Positions 25,208-36,254 are shown, counted from the stretch's first letter. The stretch: 64,000 nt of DNA from Phymorhynchus buccinoides (GCA_017654935.2 CM065697.1:46493263-46557262), one strand, 5' to 3'. Notes: generated from the letters alone by a model not told the origin. Numbers and translations: made by a program.

Positions 25208-25362
25208 CAGTGGAACCTCCTTTATAAGACCTCCCATTATATAGACTCCCTCCCACGTAAAACTTGTTCTCTGAGACATTGCCCTTCTGTGTAAGTATTA
25301 AAGACCCTTATAAGACAGCATTTTGGATGTTTTTTAAAAGCCTTATAAGGGAGGTTCCACTG
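25208..25362. mobile_element. Short palindromic MITE with TA duplications
   Basis: CAGTGGAACCTCC at the left and its reverse complement GGAGGTTCCACTG at the right, each flanked by TA. Internal CTTATAAG motifs are shared with the larger relative at 63328-63732. TA target sites suggest Tc1/mariner mobilisation. Confidence 0.85.
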
Positions 25363-25471
25363 TATTTCTGTTTCGTTTCAATTCAAATCAAGACAGATTT
25401 ATATACAACGGAAATCGACCTAACTCACCATAACTTGATAAGTCACAACATTTAGAGTTCTTAGACTAGGG

Positions 25472-26000
25472 TTGAAAGGTGGACCCTGACGGAAGAGTTT
25501 TTGCAAGAAAAACATCAAAATCAGAAACACAGCCTTTTCAAGAATCGGAACGCTCACTTTGCTCTGGTTTCCTATAAATCAAACCATTAAAACGTCGATT
25601 CCTCCTTGGCGGAGATAGAAGCCATTTTGGATGGGGTGGGTGGAGGCCACTCATTGTGGTTGAAGCATTTTCTTTGTAATGCAGTAACAAAAGATGAAGC
25701 TATTTCCTTTGTTGTGAGCGAAACTCCTTTAGGTAAACTCCATAAAATTGAAGAAGAAAAAAAAATAAGGCCTGTACTGCGAACATTTTGTGTTAACGAT
25801 TCTGTCTAAACTAATGCAGCCATTAGAAAAGGGAAGGCACATGCCTTCTCTTTCACTGAAAGAATTTGACTTCCAGCACCTCTGCCAAGGAGGAATCACC
25901 TATTTGACAATTTGATTGTTCTAGGAAACCAGAGCAAAGTGAGTGTTGCGATCTCTGCAAAATTAAAGGGTGTTTTCCTCGTGATCTCCAAGTGTTTCTA
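25472..26000. mobile_element. TTAA-ended MITE family, copy C, right end eroded
   Basis: The left end is TTGAAAGGTGGACCCTGACGG. Internal blocks CGTCGATTCCTCCTTGG and GCGAAACTCCTTTAGGTAA are preserved. The right arm stops near GTGATCTCCAAGTGTTTCT without the terminal CCGTCAGGG. Confidence 0.75.
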
Positions 26001-26039
26001 AGAATATTTTAAAGCAAATAAGTACTTTTTCAATAACGT

Positions 26040-26090
26040 TTAGAGAGAGAGAGAGAGAGAGAGAATGAGAGAGAGAGAGAGAGAGAGAGT
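26040..26090. repeat. (GA)n microsatellite
   Basis: Two GA blocks interrupted by one AATGAG. Confidence 0.95.
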
Positions 26091-26130
26091 CTATTTTATA
26101 TGTAAAACTTTTTAGTGTTTTGAAAGGCAA

Positions 26131-26452
26131 ACCCCTGTGGGGATACCGGGGGGGGGGGGGGGGGGTCTTCCATACAAATAGTTCTCCCACCTTCTGTGCT
26201 TGAAACATCCTCTAATCTGCCACTCTCTTAGACTGCCTTTTCCTTTCTGTCATCTGCTATCTTTTTGGCTTATTGGCCCATTCTCCTGCCTTTAAAAAAA
26301 AAAAAGTCTTCCAAATACTTTTTCTCCTTTGAGCTCCTCCAAAATCGGAATGTGTCGGCTGTCCGCAGCGGGGAGACCAGTGAAAACCGGACATATACAT
26401 ACCTTACGCATTATGGCCATATGGCCTGGGAACGCAGAAGAAGAAGAAGAAA
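26131..26452 (+). mobile_element. GGGGATAC-family SINE-like repeat, near complete
   Basis: Starts at CCCCTGTGGGGATACCGGGG (with a G run) and ends GGGAACGCAGAAGAAGAAG. It includes CAGCGGGGAGACCAGTG and GGCCATATGGCC. Confidence 0.8.
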
Positions 26453-27119
26453 GGCAATAAACATTTCACTCAAATCAAACAATATACATTACATTTTTGT
26501 TATTTTATTAAAGTAGGCCTAACATGTTGGCCAGGGAGCAAACGATGGATGGAGAGGATGGAGGACAGGAGGCAAGTCATGGGCTGTCTGTGCTGCTGTG
26601 GAGTCTTCTCTTCCCAGTCTTCGTATCAGATCTCCTTTTCTGCATAAACACAAAAAAGTTGATCTACTGAATTCAAAGATACAATTGATCAACATAATGT
26701 TGGCCAATATATCCAAGGAATGGAGAACAAAAAAATGTACTCCTCTGCATGGGTGCCTCTAGAAAACCCTGCTATAACCTGAAAACCAGGGATACAAGGA
26801 TAGCCTAATTCCTGGTACAGTGCAGGAACAGCATCCCTTTGGGGATATAAGGGGGCAATGTAACATTACACAAGTTAAGCCACTACCTGGGCTGTGATAA
26901 GTGGTGGTAAGAACAAAATACAGGGAAGATATAAAACGGAGGTTGCTCCTTAAATTTAAAAAAAAAGCATGCAGGCAGAGGTCTTGTAAAAAAGCAGAAT
27001 CCAGGCACATAAACCAAAGAGAAGCATCAATGTATCTGAAAACAATATTACTGTACGAAGTTGGTATATTGTAATGACAATCTAAATACAGTTCACATCC
27101 TTACATCGACAGTAATGCT
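26453..27119. other. No gene seen
   Basis: No recognisable exon, RNA or repeat. Confidence 0.4.
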
Positions 27120-27250
27120 TGTCGCAGTCAAAAAAGTCGCTCAGCCAAATAAATCGCCCGCTACTATGAGAGTGTGTATTTGCGACAACCAGAAATTTCA
27201 CTTTTTCTGTACTTGAACCATTTACCTAACCCTAACCCTAGAAAAAAAAA
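27120..27250. mobile_element. Half of a palindromic MITE with telomere-like core
   Basis: TGTCGCAGTCAAAAAAGTCG through GTGTATTTGCGACAA to TTTACCTAACCCTAACCC matches the left arm of 39791-40019. The second arm is missing after the core. Confidence 0.8.
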
Positions 27251-27419
27251 AGTACAATAAAAATGAAAAACTTAGCTATGTGTACACACACACACACACC
27301 ATGTTCAACAATTTCACGTTTCTGCACAGCTTTCTTCTTCTTCAGGTCAATCAGCCAACTCCACTCCGTGAATGCATTGTTCTTTTAGTGGTTCAAACAC
27401 AATTGACAGCGTAAGCCAT

Positions 27420-27741
27420 CTTCTGCATTTTGCCCCCAAGGCCATTTTTTGACCCATTCTTATCTACTTAGTTTCCCACTTTGGGCAATAGGGCTAGCGG
27501 CCTCACCTTCTGTGTCCAGTAAAATTTCTTTGTCACTGTCAGTATCAACACCACTAGCACCAGGCGCCAGTTTCTGCAGTAATCAGATTCACTGCTTCAC
27601 TAGTTTTTGCTGGACACGAAGCTGCTATTGCTGGACTTTCTTATTCTGTAGCACAGGTTTTGGCTGTCGAAGTGGGAGTGGAAGTACGTGTTTTTTAAAA
27701 GAAAAATAGAACAGCGTCGCACTCTTCCGTTTGGTCGCCAT
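27420..27741 (-). pseudogene. Possible decayed N-terminus of a hAT/TTF-type zinc-finger protein
   Basis: From the ATG at 27741 the minus strand reads MATKRKSATLFYFSFKK. After a frame change it continues TSTPTPTSTAKTC and TSEAVNLITAETGA, with acidic text DTDSDKEILLDTEG further on. This resembles the low-complexity N-terminus (KRKxxTLxxFFKK) of hAT-related TTF zinc-finger proteins. Stops and frameshifts break it and no zinc finger or dimerisation domain follows, so the assignment is weak. Confidence 0.3.
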
Positions 27742-27999
27742 TTTACTTTTACTTGGAAGCCCACAAAGTTGGCCGATCACATTTACAATTGACACTTCTG
27801 ACCAATGAAATTGCTTTTTATTTGCGCTGTTTGGAGAAGTTGAGGCCCTGCTCGGAATGACTTTCTTCGCGGAGAAAACAATCGCGCATATCGCATGTTT
27901 GAAAGGCGGGCATTGACTTTTTTTTTGCGCGCGCGGTCCCGCATGGCTTTTTCACATTTGTGGGATTTTCAAAGAAATTGCGTGAATCGCGCACCCTAG

Positions 28000-28140
28000 A
28001 TGCAACTCTGTTACTTTATGACCAAATATTTTTTCTGTCTGTACTTTTCTTTCTCTTTTAGTTTTACAATATGTGCGACAATTTTGGACCGACAGACCGA
28101 CAAAGTGAGTTATAGGTTTGTGGCTTGTGCCACAAACAAA
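28000..28140. repeat. Dispersed repeat, inverse copy of 11780-11915
   Basis: CGACAGACCGACAAAGTGAG, TTATAGGTTTGTGGC and the CACAAAC hairpin are the reverse complement of the sequence inserted in MITE copy A. Confidence 0.65.
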
Positions 28141-28260
28141 AACCAGAATGCACTTTCAATATCACCTAGCACATTTTTAAGGTTTGAAAAAAAGTATTGA
28201 ACAGCGATAACTTCTGATTCACACACACATTTTGAATTTCTTTCTCCGAGTGTCCCTTAC

Positions 28261-28456
28261 CATGTCAAGCTCACCAATGAGACACACCCCTTTGTCAGCC
28301 AGCTGCAGAGCACCTGCCATCCATCATCCACACACAAGGTTCCTCTTGATGTCGCCTGGCCCATGGGGAACACCACCCGGGGCACCATCTTCTCCAGGTA
28401 CTTCAGGAAATGGACTTGTTCATGAAGGGGTTTCCACACACCAGGATGTTCACACC
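28261..28456 (-). pseudogene. MCM2-like exon relic (replicative helicase)
   Basis: On the minus strand, pieces in three frames align in order with the MCM AAA+ core. GVNILVCGNPFMNKS sits at Walker A (family usual CGDPGTAKS), FLKYLEKMVPRVVF follows it, and ALQLADKGVCLIGELDM sits at Walker B (usual VCLIDEFDKM). FLKYxEK and the ADKGVCLI phrase fit MCM2 best among MCM2-7. The exon ends at a good donor (GTAAGG at 28260), so it derives from an intron-containing copy and not from mRNA. Frameshifts and altered Walker residues mean it cannot make a helicase. Working MCM2 unwinds DNA in the MCM2-7 ring. Confidence 0.6.
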
Positions 28457-28615
28457 TTTTATACCACACACAAAAACCAACCCGTTACTGAACACTACAG
28501 ACAAGAGAAAAGAGATGGTGGTGGTAGGTTAAATTGAAAAAGACGTGGGGCTGGTAATATAATACTAATACATTGGAAATAATAAGAAATTCATATTCAG
28601 AATCAATTTAAAATT

Positions 28616-28830
28616 ATGAGTAACTGTATATTCTACTTTGGGCAGTATAGCTTCACAGCTGTACAAATTTGTAATGTTTTTTATTAAAGAAAAGGTATAT
28701 ATATCTTCAGTAGATCTGGCTTACCAGAGATTGCCTCAGGAAGGGATGATTCAGCAAGTAGTCTTGGATTCTGGGGCCTACTGCACTTGCGTACTCCAAC
28801 TTCAAAGAGAAAACTAGAAAAAAAGAACAT
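28616..28830 (-). repeat. Segmental duplication copy A with exon-like block
   Basis: The sequence from ATGAGTAACTGTATATTC to GGAAAACTAG-like sequence recurs at 29351-29735. On the minus strand 28813-28725 (89 nt) is bounded by a TTTTTTCTAG acceptor and a CTG/GTAAGC donor, so it may be an exon; one frame is open through it (residues VRKCSRPQNPRLLAESS). No family is recognised. Possibly part of the same decayed locus as the MCM2-like exon. Confidence 0.6.
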
Positions 28831-28907
28831 TTTCATAATGTGAGAGGAATTAAATATTAAAGGAACTAAGAAAAACACACATGCCTTCAAGAAACTTAAT
28901 ATTTACA

Positions 28908-29250
28908 GGGAACCCCCCGTAGGGATACCGGGGAGGGGGGCTTTTGTACAAATAGTTCCCTCACCTTCTGGAAGTTCTGTGCTTGTAACTTCTCTGATGT
29001 GCCACTCTCTTTGACTCTGCCTTTTCCTTTTGCTTTCTATCATCAACTATCTTTCTGACAATTGACATATTGGCCCATTCTCCTGACTTTTTAAAAACAA
29101 AATCTTCCAAATATTTTTTTTCTTTTGAGCTCGTCTGAAATCATAACGTGTTAGCTGTATGCAGCGAGGAGACCAGTGAAAACTGGAAACCGGATATACA
29201 CGTACATCACCTATTATGGCCATATGGCCTGGGAACGCAGAAGAAGAACA
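28908..29250 (+). mobile_element. GGGGATAC-family SINE-like repeat
   Basis: Starts CCCCGTAGGGATACCGGGG and ends GGGAACGCAGAAGAAGAA. It separates the two copies of the segmental duplication. Confidence 0.8.
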
Positions 29251-29350
29251 TGGAACAAAGAGTATCAATATGGGAAAAGTATAAAACATTAGGCACTGAA
29301 ACATGACAAAGGCCTTATAAGCAGGTTTTCTTATAAGCGGGTTCGACTGT

Positions 29351-29735
29351 ATGAGTAACTGTATATTCTACTTTGGGCAGTATAGCTTCACAGCTGTACA
29401 CATTTGTAATGGGTTTTATTAAAGAAAAGGTATATATATCTTCTCAGTAGATCTGGGCCTGTATTCACGTTGAGATAGCATGAGACTTAGCATCATGCTA
29501 ACTTAGAAGCTCTTCCAAAAGTCCTATTAAAATCCTATAGAACATTGGAAGAGCTTCTAAGTTAGCATCATGCTAAGTCTCATGCTATCTCAACATGAAT
29601 ACAGGCCCTGGCTTACCAGAAATGACAGAAGTCAGTCATATACTTTATGCTGCAGGAAGAGATGATTCAGCAAGTAGTCTTGGATTCTGGGGCCTACTGC
29701 ACTTGCCCAACTCCAAAGGGAAAACTAGAAAAGAA
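29351..29735. repeat. Segmental duplication copy B, carrying a MITE
   Basis: Matches 28616-28830 at both ends and is interrupted by the palindrome at 29457-29607. The exon-like block has lost about 4 nt and gained extra sequence, which breaks its frame. Confidence 0.85.
29457..29607. mobile_element. Near-perfect palindromic MITE, about 150 bp
   Basis: The arms GCCTGTATTCACGTTGAGAT and their reverse complement span about 65 bp each, around a centre of about 20 bp. The flanking CTGG (29453-29456 and 29608-29611) equals the single CTGG at the empty site 28716-28719, so the target duplication is 3-4 bp. Confidence 0.9.
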
Positions 29736-29868
29736 AAACAAATACATGTAACAAAAAAGTTTTGCTTTGAATTAATTATTGATCGACATTTTTTTAGCAT
29801 AGACCGTATCTACTGATCTAGACATCTGCCTGACCGAATTCCCCACGTTCTATACCAACAGAATAGGA

Positions 29869-30460
29869 GGCGCCGTGGCTGGTTGGTTAGATTCAGTGGG
29901 TTCGAACCCGGCTGGTGACGGTGTTGTATCCTTGGGAAAGATACTTTACTCCTATTTCCTGGTCCTTCAGATGAGACCTAAAACCGAGGTCCCATGTGCG
30001 AACGCACGCACAAGATCTTGCGCGCACGAGCCCATTCCACTATTCGGTACGAGTTAGCCGTGTCGCGTGCAAATCAGTCGCTCGTGCAAATCTGTCGCTC
30101 GCTACTATGAGAGTGTGTATTTGCGACATTCACAAATTTCAGTTTTTCCGTAGTTGAACCATTTACCTAACCCTAACCCACGGAAAAAGTGAAATCTGTG
30201 ATTCATGCTCAATGTCGCAAATACAGACTCTCATAGGTAGCGAGCTACAGATTTGCATGAGCGACAGATTTGCACGCGACAAGCCGTGTGTGCCGGTGGG
30301 ATGGATGACACGAATTCACATAGCACGCATCCTTCTTCTTCTTTCCTGTGGCTGTAGAGCAACCACAGTCACTTCTGACTATTCTGTGCGTGTCTGAATG
30401 AAGACCGGTGAGCGCAGGACAGGATAAATATCCCCAACTGGCAACTGGAAGAAGAAGAAC
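29869..30460 (+). mobile_element. tRNA-derived SINE (family 1), interrupted
   Basis: The head has a pol III A-box-like TGGTTGGTTAGA and a B box GGTTCGAACCC, with part of the tRNA region deleted between them. The body (GTTGTATCCTTGGGAAAG, CTATTCGGTACGAG, AATGAAGACCGGTGAGCGC) matches the reversed copy at 48680-49001. A GAA-rich tail ends it. It is split by the MITE at 30061-30281 and by about 60 bp of extra sequence near 30330-30395. Confidence 0.85.
30061..30281. mobile_element. Palindromic MITE with telomere-like core, inserted in a SINE
   Basis: Ends are TGTCGCGTGCAAATC and its reverse complement. The centre is CCTAACCCTAACCC. Flanking AGCCG at 30056-30060 and 30282-30286 is a 5-bp target duplication; removing one copy restores the SINE sequence seen at 48680-49001. 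Confidence 0.92.
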
Positions 30461-31269
30461 CATCAACTTGATGGTGGTTGGGAAAAGAAAGAAGATATAA
30501 CACGAACACTGAACAGGGCTCCAGGGCTCCCAATGACAAACAAGGGGTCCCAAGGGACTCCTTCACTTACGGCGGGATAGATTAGAGGGTCCCACTCCCA
30601 GTGGCAGTGGAATTGCAAATGTTGTCTAGTGCATCCCTGGGACCCCCTGAACATTCTTTTAGAGGGTCCTGTAGAATTGGAGCCCTGACGAAAAATCATA
30701 TCACAACGCTCACTTAGCTACTCAGTACTCTACCAGTACCACCTTGACCGGTTACTTAACTTACACTAGTTCACACGCCGGCAACGGCCCAAGCTTATAA
30801 AACCAAGTCTAGATCTAACACATCAAATCAACATTTTGTTTCCAGATAAAGGTTAAAAACTGGTACTGACTAACTTCAAACCACTACTACAGTAGACCTA
30901 AGTAAGAGAATAGTTAAGTTTGACTGGTCACGTAATTATTCCAGGAAGGAAGCAAGAGACAAAAATAAGTATAAACGTCTTTCACCTCCTTCGACGTCTG
31001 CCGTTTACAAATGGCTTGCTAAAAGTGGATCGATTTGATTGGATGGAAGTAAGTTATGTGCCTACGTCATTTCTTAGCTACCAAAAAAAAAAAAAGTATG
31101 TTCTTATATTTAATTTATCGTGTCTTTGCTCCGCTAGTTGAGCGCCGAGCTAGCTAAACTTTGGTTTTTTTCCATCAACATTGTCAAATTATGCCGATCG
31201 TTATTTGATCTGTAATTAAGGTTCTCACTTTCCTAAAACAGAGATACAGAGATTAACCCTCTCCCTTCA
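30461..31269. other. No gene seen
   Basis: 30516-30688 starts CAGGGCTCC and ends GGAGCCCTG with inner GGGGTCCC / GGGACCCC, perhaps a small MITE without clear flanking duplication. The rest is unremarkable. Confidence 0.4.
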
Positions 31270-31292
31270 CACCCCCCCCCCCCCCCCCCCCC

Positions 31293-31339
<47 letters not shown>

Positions 31340-31340
31340 A
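31270..31340. repeat. Poly(C) tract with short (CA)n
   Basis: About 54 cytosines with one interruption, then eight CA repeats. Confidence 0.95.
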
Positions 31341-31549
31341 GATGGTGACATTTGCAATGTGTGTGGCACATAAGTATAGAGACGGGGATGCGTAGTCAAA
31401 ATTGGGGACGCATAGATCGAGAAGGGACAAAATAGTGAAGAGGCCGCGAGGCCTAATGTCCTAACTACCTGGCCTGGCCTGACCTGACCTGACCTTATTA
31501 ATTATGTAGACAGGGACACGCATAGTCCTTCTCTCGGCCTACATCGTAT

Positions 31550-31783
31550 CAGAGGACAATGAGTTTTGCCAGCATATCCCCAGAATCGACCCAATGCTGG
31601 CAAATCCAACACTGGCACACACTGCATTTGCCAGCATTCGGCCAGCATCGGCAAAGTACTTATAGGATCGATGCCGGCATGCCAGAATAGGACCGATTGA
31701 AGGACTGATGCTGGCCAGCGCTTGCCATCATTTGCCATCACGTTGCCAATGTAAGAACGATGCCGGAATGTTTACAGGGTATA
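31550..31783 (-). mobile_element. Transposon terminus, partner family of 18321-18700
   Basis: Rich in GCCAGCAT and GATGCTGGC motifs, ending CGATGCCGGAATGTTTACAG then GGTA. This is the inverted counterpart of the terminus at 18321. Confidence 0.6.
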
Positions 31784-32173
31784 GACTTGAGTTTTATAAA
31801 ACTTTTGTATCAATGGATAGATAGATAGATAGATAGATGGCTTCAGAATCCACTGAAAACAATGCCAGCTTCGCTCTCTTCTTTCGCGGATGGTAAACAT
31901 TACCAGCTGCGCTCACTACGGTCGCGGCTGGTAACCAGTGACACCATGCCCCGCGCCGCGTGGCATCATCTAGCATTCTAGGACATTCGCAAAGGACGAG
32001 AAGTCATTCATACCATGGACTCTACATTAAGGATCTAGGATCCATGTTCATGCCATGTTTCGTACAAATTCGTGGATGATAAAAATGGTTTTAATTAACA
32101 ATGGAAACGAGAATTTTTTATTTTTTTAAGTTGAAATCGGCTCGGATGCTCCAGAACTTTACGGGTGTTGGAC
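31784..32173. other. No gene; (GATA)n run
   Basis: A short GATA tandem lies at about 31815-31838. No coding support. Confidence 0.45.
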
Positions 32174-32424
32174 AAGACGTTCAATGCTGCACTTGGTCAT
32201 CTCCAAATATGGAAAGTGACGTCATTCGCGTCACAATGCCAGCGAAGCTTTAGAATGTGCATCTTTTAACCATTCAATCATAAATTAAACTGACTCTAGA
32301 CCTAACCCTAACCCTATCCCTAACCCTAACCAAAATCTTAAACAGTCAAATACACACAAAAATAAAACTTTACTAAAAATTGAGTGTTCTATGTTTGGAG
32401 ATGATCAAGTGCAGTCTTGAACGC
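32174..32424. mobile_element. Inverted-repeat element with telomere-like centre
   Basis: GTTCAATGCTGCACTTGGTC plus ATCTCCAAA at the left is mirrored by TTTGGAGATGATCAAGTGCA plus GTCTTGAACG at the right, about 35 of 40 positions. The middle (32301-32331) is a 31-bp CCTAACCCTAACCCTATCCC-type tract. Confidence 0.7.
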
Positions 32425-32986
32425 CTAGTGTTTTGTTTTGACTTTAGAATGACTAGTGACCTTGAACTAGGTCAGATAACTTTTTGATCAGTGCTGATAA
32501 ACTTTCAGTCATTTTCCACATTTTCACCACAGACAGTTCACAGTCTTCTTCTTCCTCATTCCCGTCGTTGCCTTAATATACTTCTCCTTCTTCTTAGTTC
32601 CTCTTTCTTCTTCCATTTTCATTCTCGTTTTAAACTTAAAGGTAACGAAAGCCGATGGATCTTTTGGTCCTACACGACTCAACGCTTTTTTAAAAAATTC
32701 TTTCTTAAGAAACATTCTAAAACAAAATACATCCACACAATCAATGAAAAAGAAGTTTTATCAACTTACCTTCTCTACAAAGGTTCAAATATAGAGGTTG
32801 AACTGGCCCAGTATAAAAGTATAAAAACTTTTCTACCGGATGGAATGTCGTCTGCTCGCTATTTCACCATGTCAAGAATGTATCACGTGTCAAGAACACC
32901 ATACACACAAAAGGTGGCAAGCACAAACCGGACTCCCAGTTCAGTTACAGGAATGTAAGCCAATCGTGATCTGTGAATCTGTGGAT

Positions 32987-32990
<4 letters not shown>
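32425..32990. other. No gene recognised
   Basis: A 155-codon open frame at 32491-32958 is T-rich and has no recognisable domain, so it is not called. Confidence 0.4.

Positions 32991-33063
<73 letters not shown>
32991..33063. repeat. (CA)n microsatellite
   Basis: About 36 CA repeats, ending at the first base of LINE reverse-transcriptase sequence. Confidence 0.97.
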
Positions 33064-33067
<4 letters not shown>

Positions 33068-34621
33068 TACAGCTTATTGATAGCCTTCTTTGTAATGTAA
33101 ACGACAATAAATGTAACGGTATTCTCTTCATAGATTTTAAAAAAGCTTTTGATGTGATTAACCATTCTCTGTTGCTACGAAAACTAGAACTTTACAAGCT
33201 AACTCCAGAATTTAAAAATCTGATGTCATCCTTTTTAAGTGATCGAGTGCAGTCAGTGGTTATAAACAATACAATTTCAGCACGATTGCCAGTCAAGTAT
33301 GGACTACCTCAAGGCTCTGTGCTTGGCCCTCTCTTATTTTCTCTTCATGTGAATGATTTACCCTGTTCTATTTCAAGTAAATGTGAAATGTTTGCAGATG
33401 ATACGTCTGTTCACTCCAGTGATTCTGATGCCGAAAAACTAGGATGTAAACTTCAAAATAGTATTCAAAATATAGTCACCTGGACTGTATTAAATCACAT
33501 GTCCTTAAATACAAACAAAACAAAGTGCATGTACATAACAACAAGGCAAAAACGGCCAAAAATGAAGAACAAATTTCCATCTTTATATATACAAAAGAAC
33601 AAAATTGAAGAAGTTGACTCTCATAAAACATTAGGTATCATTGTTGACAAAGATCTCTCTTGGACTGATCAGATTGTATCCTTGGGAAAACATCTTTCCA
33701 AAAAAACGTTCCAATTGACTAAAATCAAAAACTTATTAGATATTCATTCTCGTAAGCTCTTCTTTAATGCCCACGTTCTATCATTGATTGATTATGCGTC
33801 AACATTGTGGGATAACTGTAGTGAGACCAATTTGAAAATTGTTCATCGTATGTATAAAAAAGCTGTTAAATTGATTTTGTTAAAATCAAGTTCCTTAACA
33901 AGTGATGACTACAAAAATCTAAACATATTAACACTTCACAACAGACTTTTCTTCAATTAAGCATTATGCATGCATAACGTTGTGAACGGATATGCTCCGA
34001 AAAAGATAACGAGCACTTTTGAAGCCAACCAACATAGACATACATAGCCATTCACAATCATTCCCTCGACCAATATACAAATCAAGTTTTCTTTATTCAG
34101 GTGGAAACTTATGGAACCAGTTACCAAAAAAATTGAAATGCATAAAAAACAGGAATCTATTTATGAAAAAATTAAAAACTCACCTCATGAATATTAACGT
34201 TTTGTAATCATAGATTAAAGGTTGATGTTTACAACACATCATATTCATTCTAAGTGTATTTTTGGCTTCCTTCTACCATTGATGCAAGGTCTATGTCTGG
34301 TAACGGTTGCCTGTTAAGGTTCCATGATGATGTTTTTAAGAAGACCCATTTAATGATTAATATGATATTAAGTTTGATCATGTCTTCTAATCTAATTTAT
34401 ACTGTGTGACAAACAAGGTAACCTAATTATTTGATCTGTTGGTTTCTTGATCACATTCTTGTCAATTTTATTTATATCATGTTTCATATGATGTGGTTTA
34501 TTGATCGGAATCATCATCTTGATCCTCTATCACGCTGAAAGTTACTCGAAGCATTAATGTGCCTGTGTATCTTGCTATCTTGTTATATATGATATATGTA
34601 TTTGAGCGTGTGTATGTTTGC

Positions 34622-34720
<99 letters not shown>

Positions 34721-34910
34721 CGAGTACTCGGGGGGGTGCGTGCATGAACTTATTAATGTTTTTTTGTTTGTTTTGGTTTTGTTTGTGTGTGTTCTTATGT
34801 TTATTTCCTTCTTTAATTGTTGTGTTATAGATGGCTTGATGTGAAAAAGCAAACCATTATTGCTTATTCAATGTTCCATCTGAAAATAACATTTTTGACT
34901 TTGACTTTGA
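33064..34910 (+). pseudogene. 5'-truncated LINE with partial reverse transcriptase
   Basis: 33064-33960 encodes RT text starting inside the domain: LFIDFKKAFDVINHS, GLPQGSVLGPLLFS, a catalytic FADD box (CEMFADDTS), TKCMYIT and HKTLGIIVD. A stop after LFFN is followed by shifted frames carrying the C-terminal signature YSGGNLWNQLPKKLK and LKTHLMN to 34207. The 3' region includes GA/TG arrays (34627-34716) and closes with GATGTGAAAAAGCA...TTGCTTATTC, three TTTGAC units and CA repeats. The N-terminal half, including endonuclease, is missing. Related to 12740-13872. Confidence 0.88.
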
Positions 34911-35272
34911 CACACACACACACACACACAACACGCACGCAGAGAGAGAGAGAGAGGGGGGGGGGGGCATGCACGCACAAGCACGCGCACAGCGTGAGAA
35001 GGAGAGAAAGGAATTGTTAGACAGAGACAGACACTCCGACAGTCGGAGAAATGCACAGTCCATCTCTGCCATTCCAATGTACGCCGACTTCTCTTTTCGT
35101 ATTTTAGCAGAGAGCGCAAATAAAAAGGGTGCAACAAGATCCTAACCCCATTCTATTCCTCGCCTGACAGTGTCTCTCGCTACCTATTCTATGACTAGAA
35201 TATTGTGACAAGCGTGTGTACAAGGTGTGACAAGTGTAGGCCTTTGTACAAATTGTGACAAGCGTGTGTACA

Positions 35273-35274
<2 letters not shown>
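34911..35274. other. No gene; G run and GA stretch
   Basis: CA, GA and G11 runs to about 34970, then unique-looking sequence with GTGACAAGCGTGTGTACAA repeated near 35207 and 35252. Confidence 0.45.
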
Positions 35275-35323
<49 letters not shown>

Positions 35324-35437
35324 TTTGTTTGTTTGATAACTATGTTTTATGTCAATTACATGTGTTTTTATGTTATTTTACAAATTGTCTCTTCTGTTAG
35401 GTCTTAAAATAATCTTATTTTGTCTTCAAAAGAAGGA

Positions 35438-35497
<60 letters not shown>

Positions 35498-35528
35498 TGC
35501 GTCCGTGCGTGCGTGCGCGTGTGTGTGT

Positions 35529-35571
<43 letters not shown>

Positions 35572-35620
35572 CACTATAACTAGCGTGCGCGCACACGCGC
35601 GCGTGTGTGTATGTGTGTAG
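35275..35620. repeat. (TG)n arrays
   Basis: TG arrays at about 35275-35320 and 35440-35568 with CG-rich interruptions; a TTTG run follows the first. Confidence 0.95.
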
Positions 35621-36039
35621 CCTATGAGTATGTTTATTGACTATCATTCTCTTTCTCGTCCTGCTTCTAGTTCGAGTCACGCTTACCATACGCACGCACA
35701 CACATCGGTAAAACAAAACACAACGCATGCCTAAGCTTAATTCTGATCCGTATGAATCTGTTTTATCTGTGTATTACATAAGAACAAAAAATTGCGGAAT
35801 TTGAGTATTGTACAAAGCAAAATGAAGGTCTTTTTTTTCTCTTGCACACATCCTTTTTTTTCACTGTTCTCTCACTTTTTGTCTTTTCTTTTTTGGTCGC
35901 TTTCGGATTTTACTTCGATTGGATTCTTTTTTCTCATTTTTTTCCCCTTAAAGCTATGTGAACTGTTCCTGAATTTCGGTACATAAAATAATCTGTTTTC
36001 CTAAGAGTAGCAACCGCTTTTCTTCCTTGTATTAGGTAT

Positions 36040-36254
36040 TAGGTACTTTATAGTCACAGAGGCGTCTCCTTGAAATTCGGGTTGCTCCCACCTGGAGAGC
36101 GCGTCGCAGCCAGAGGCGCGCCACCCAATTTTATTATTTTTGCATGCGATTTTTGTCACTGATCAGGGAGGGGGGGGGGGGGGGGGGTAAATTTTGACCA
36201 AATGACTTTTTCGTTGCCACTGGGTTTAACGTATGCTAAGTGCATGGGCACACG

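Noticed and set aside
30516..30688. hAT-type MITE with CAGGGCTCC ends
   Set aside because: The ends match, but no 8-bp flanking duplication or second copy was seen in the window.
32301..32331. True chromosome end or telomere fusion
   Set aside because: All CCCTAA-type tracts here are under about 35 bp, and most lie inside inverted-repeat elements, so a chromosome end is not needed to explain them.
32491..32958. 155-codon frame before the CA array
   Set aside because: No domain, signal or splice evidence, and strong T-rich bias.
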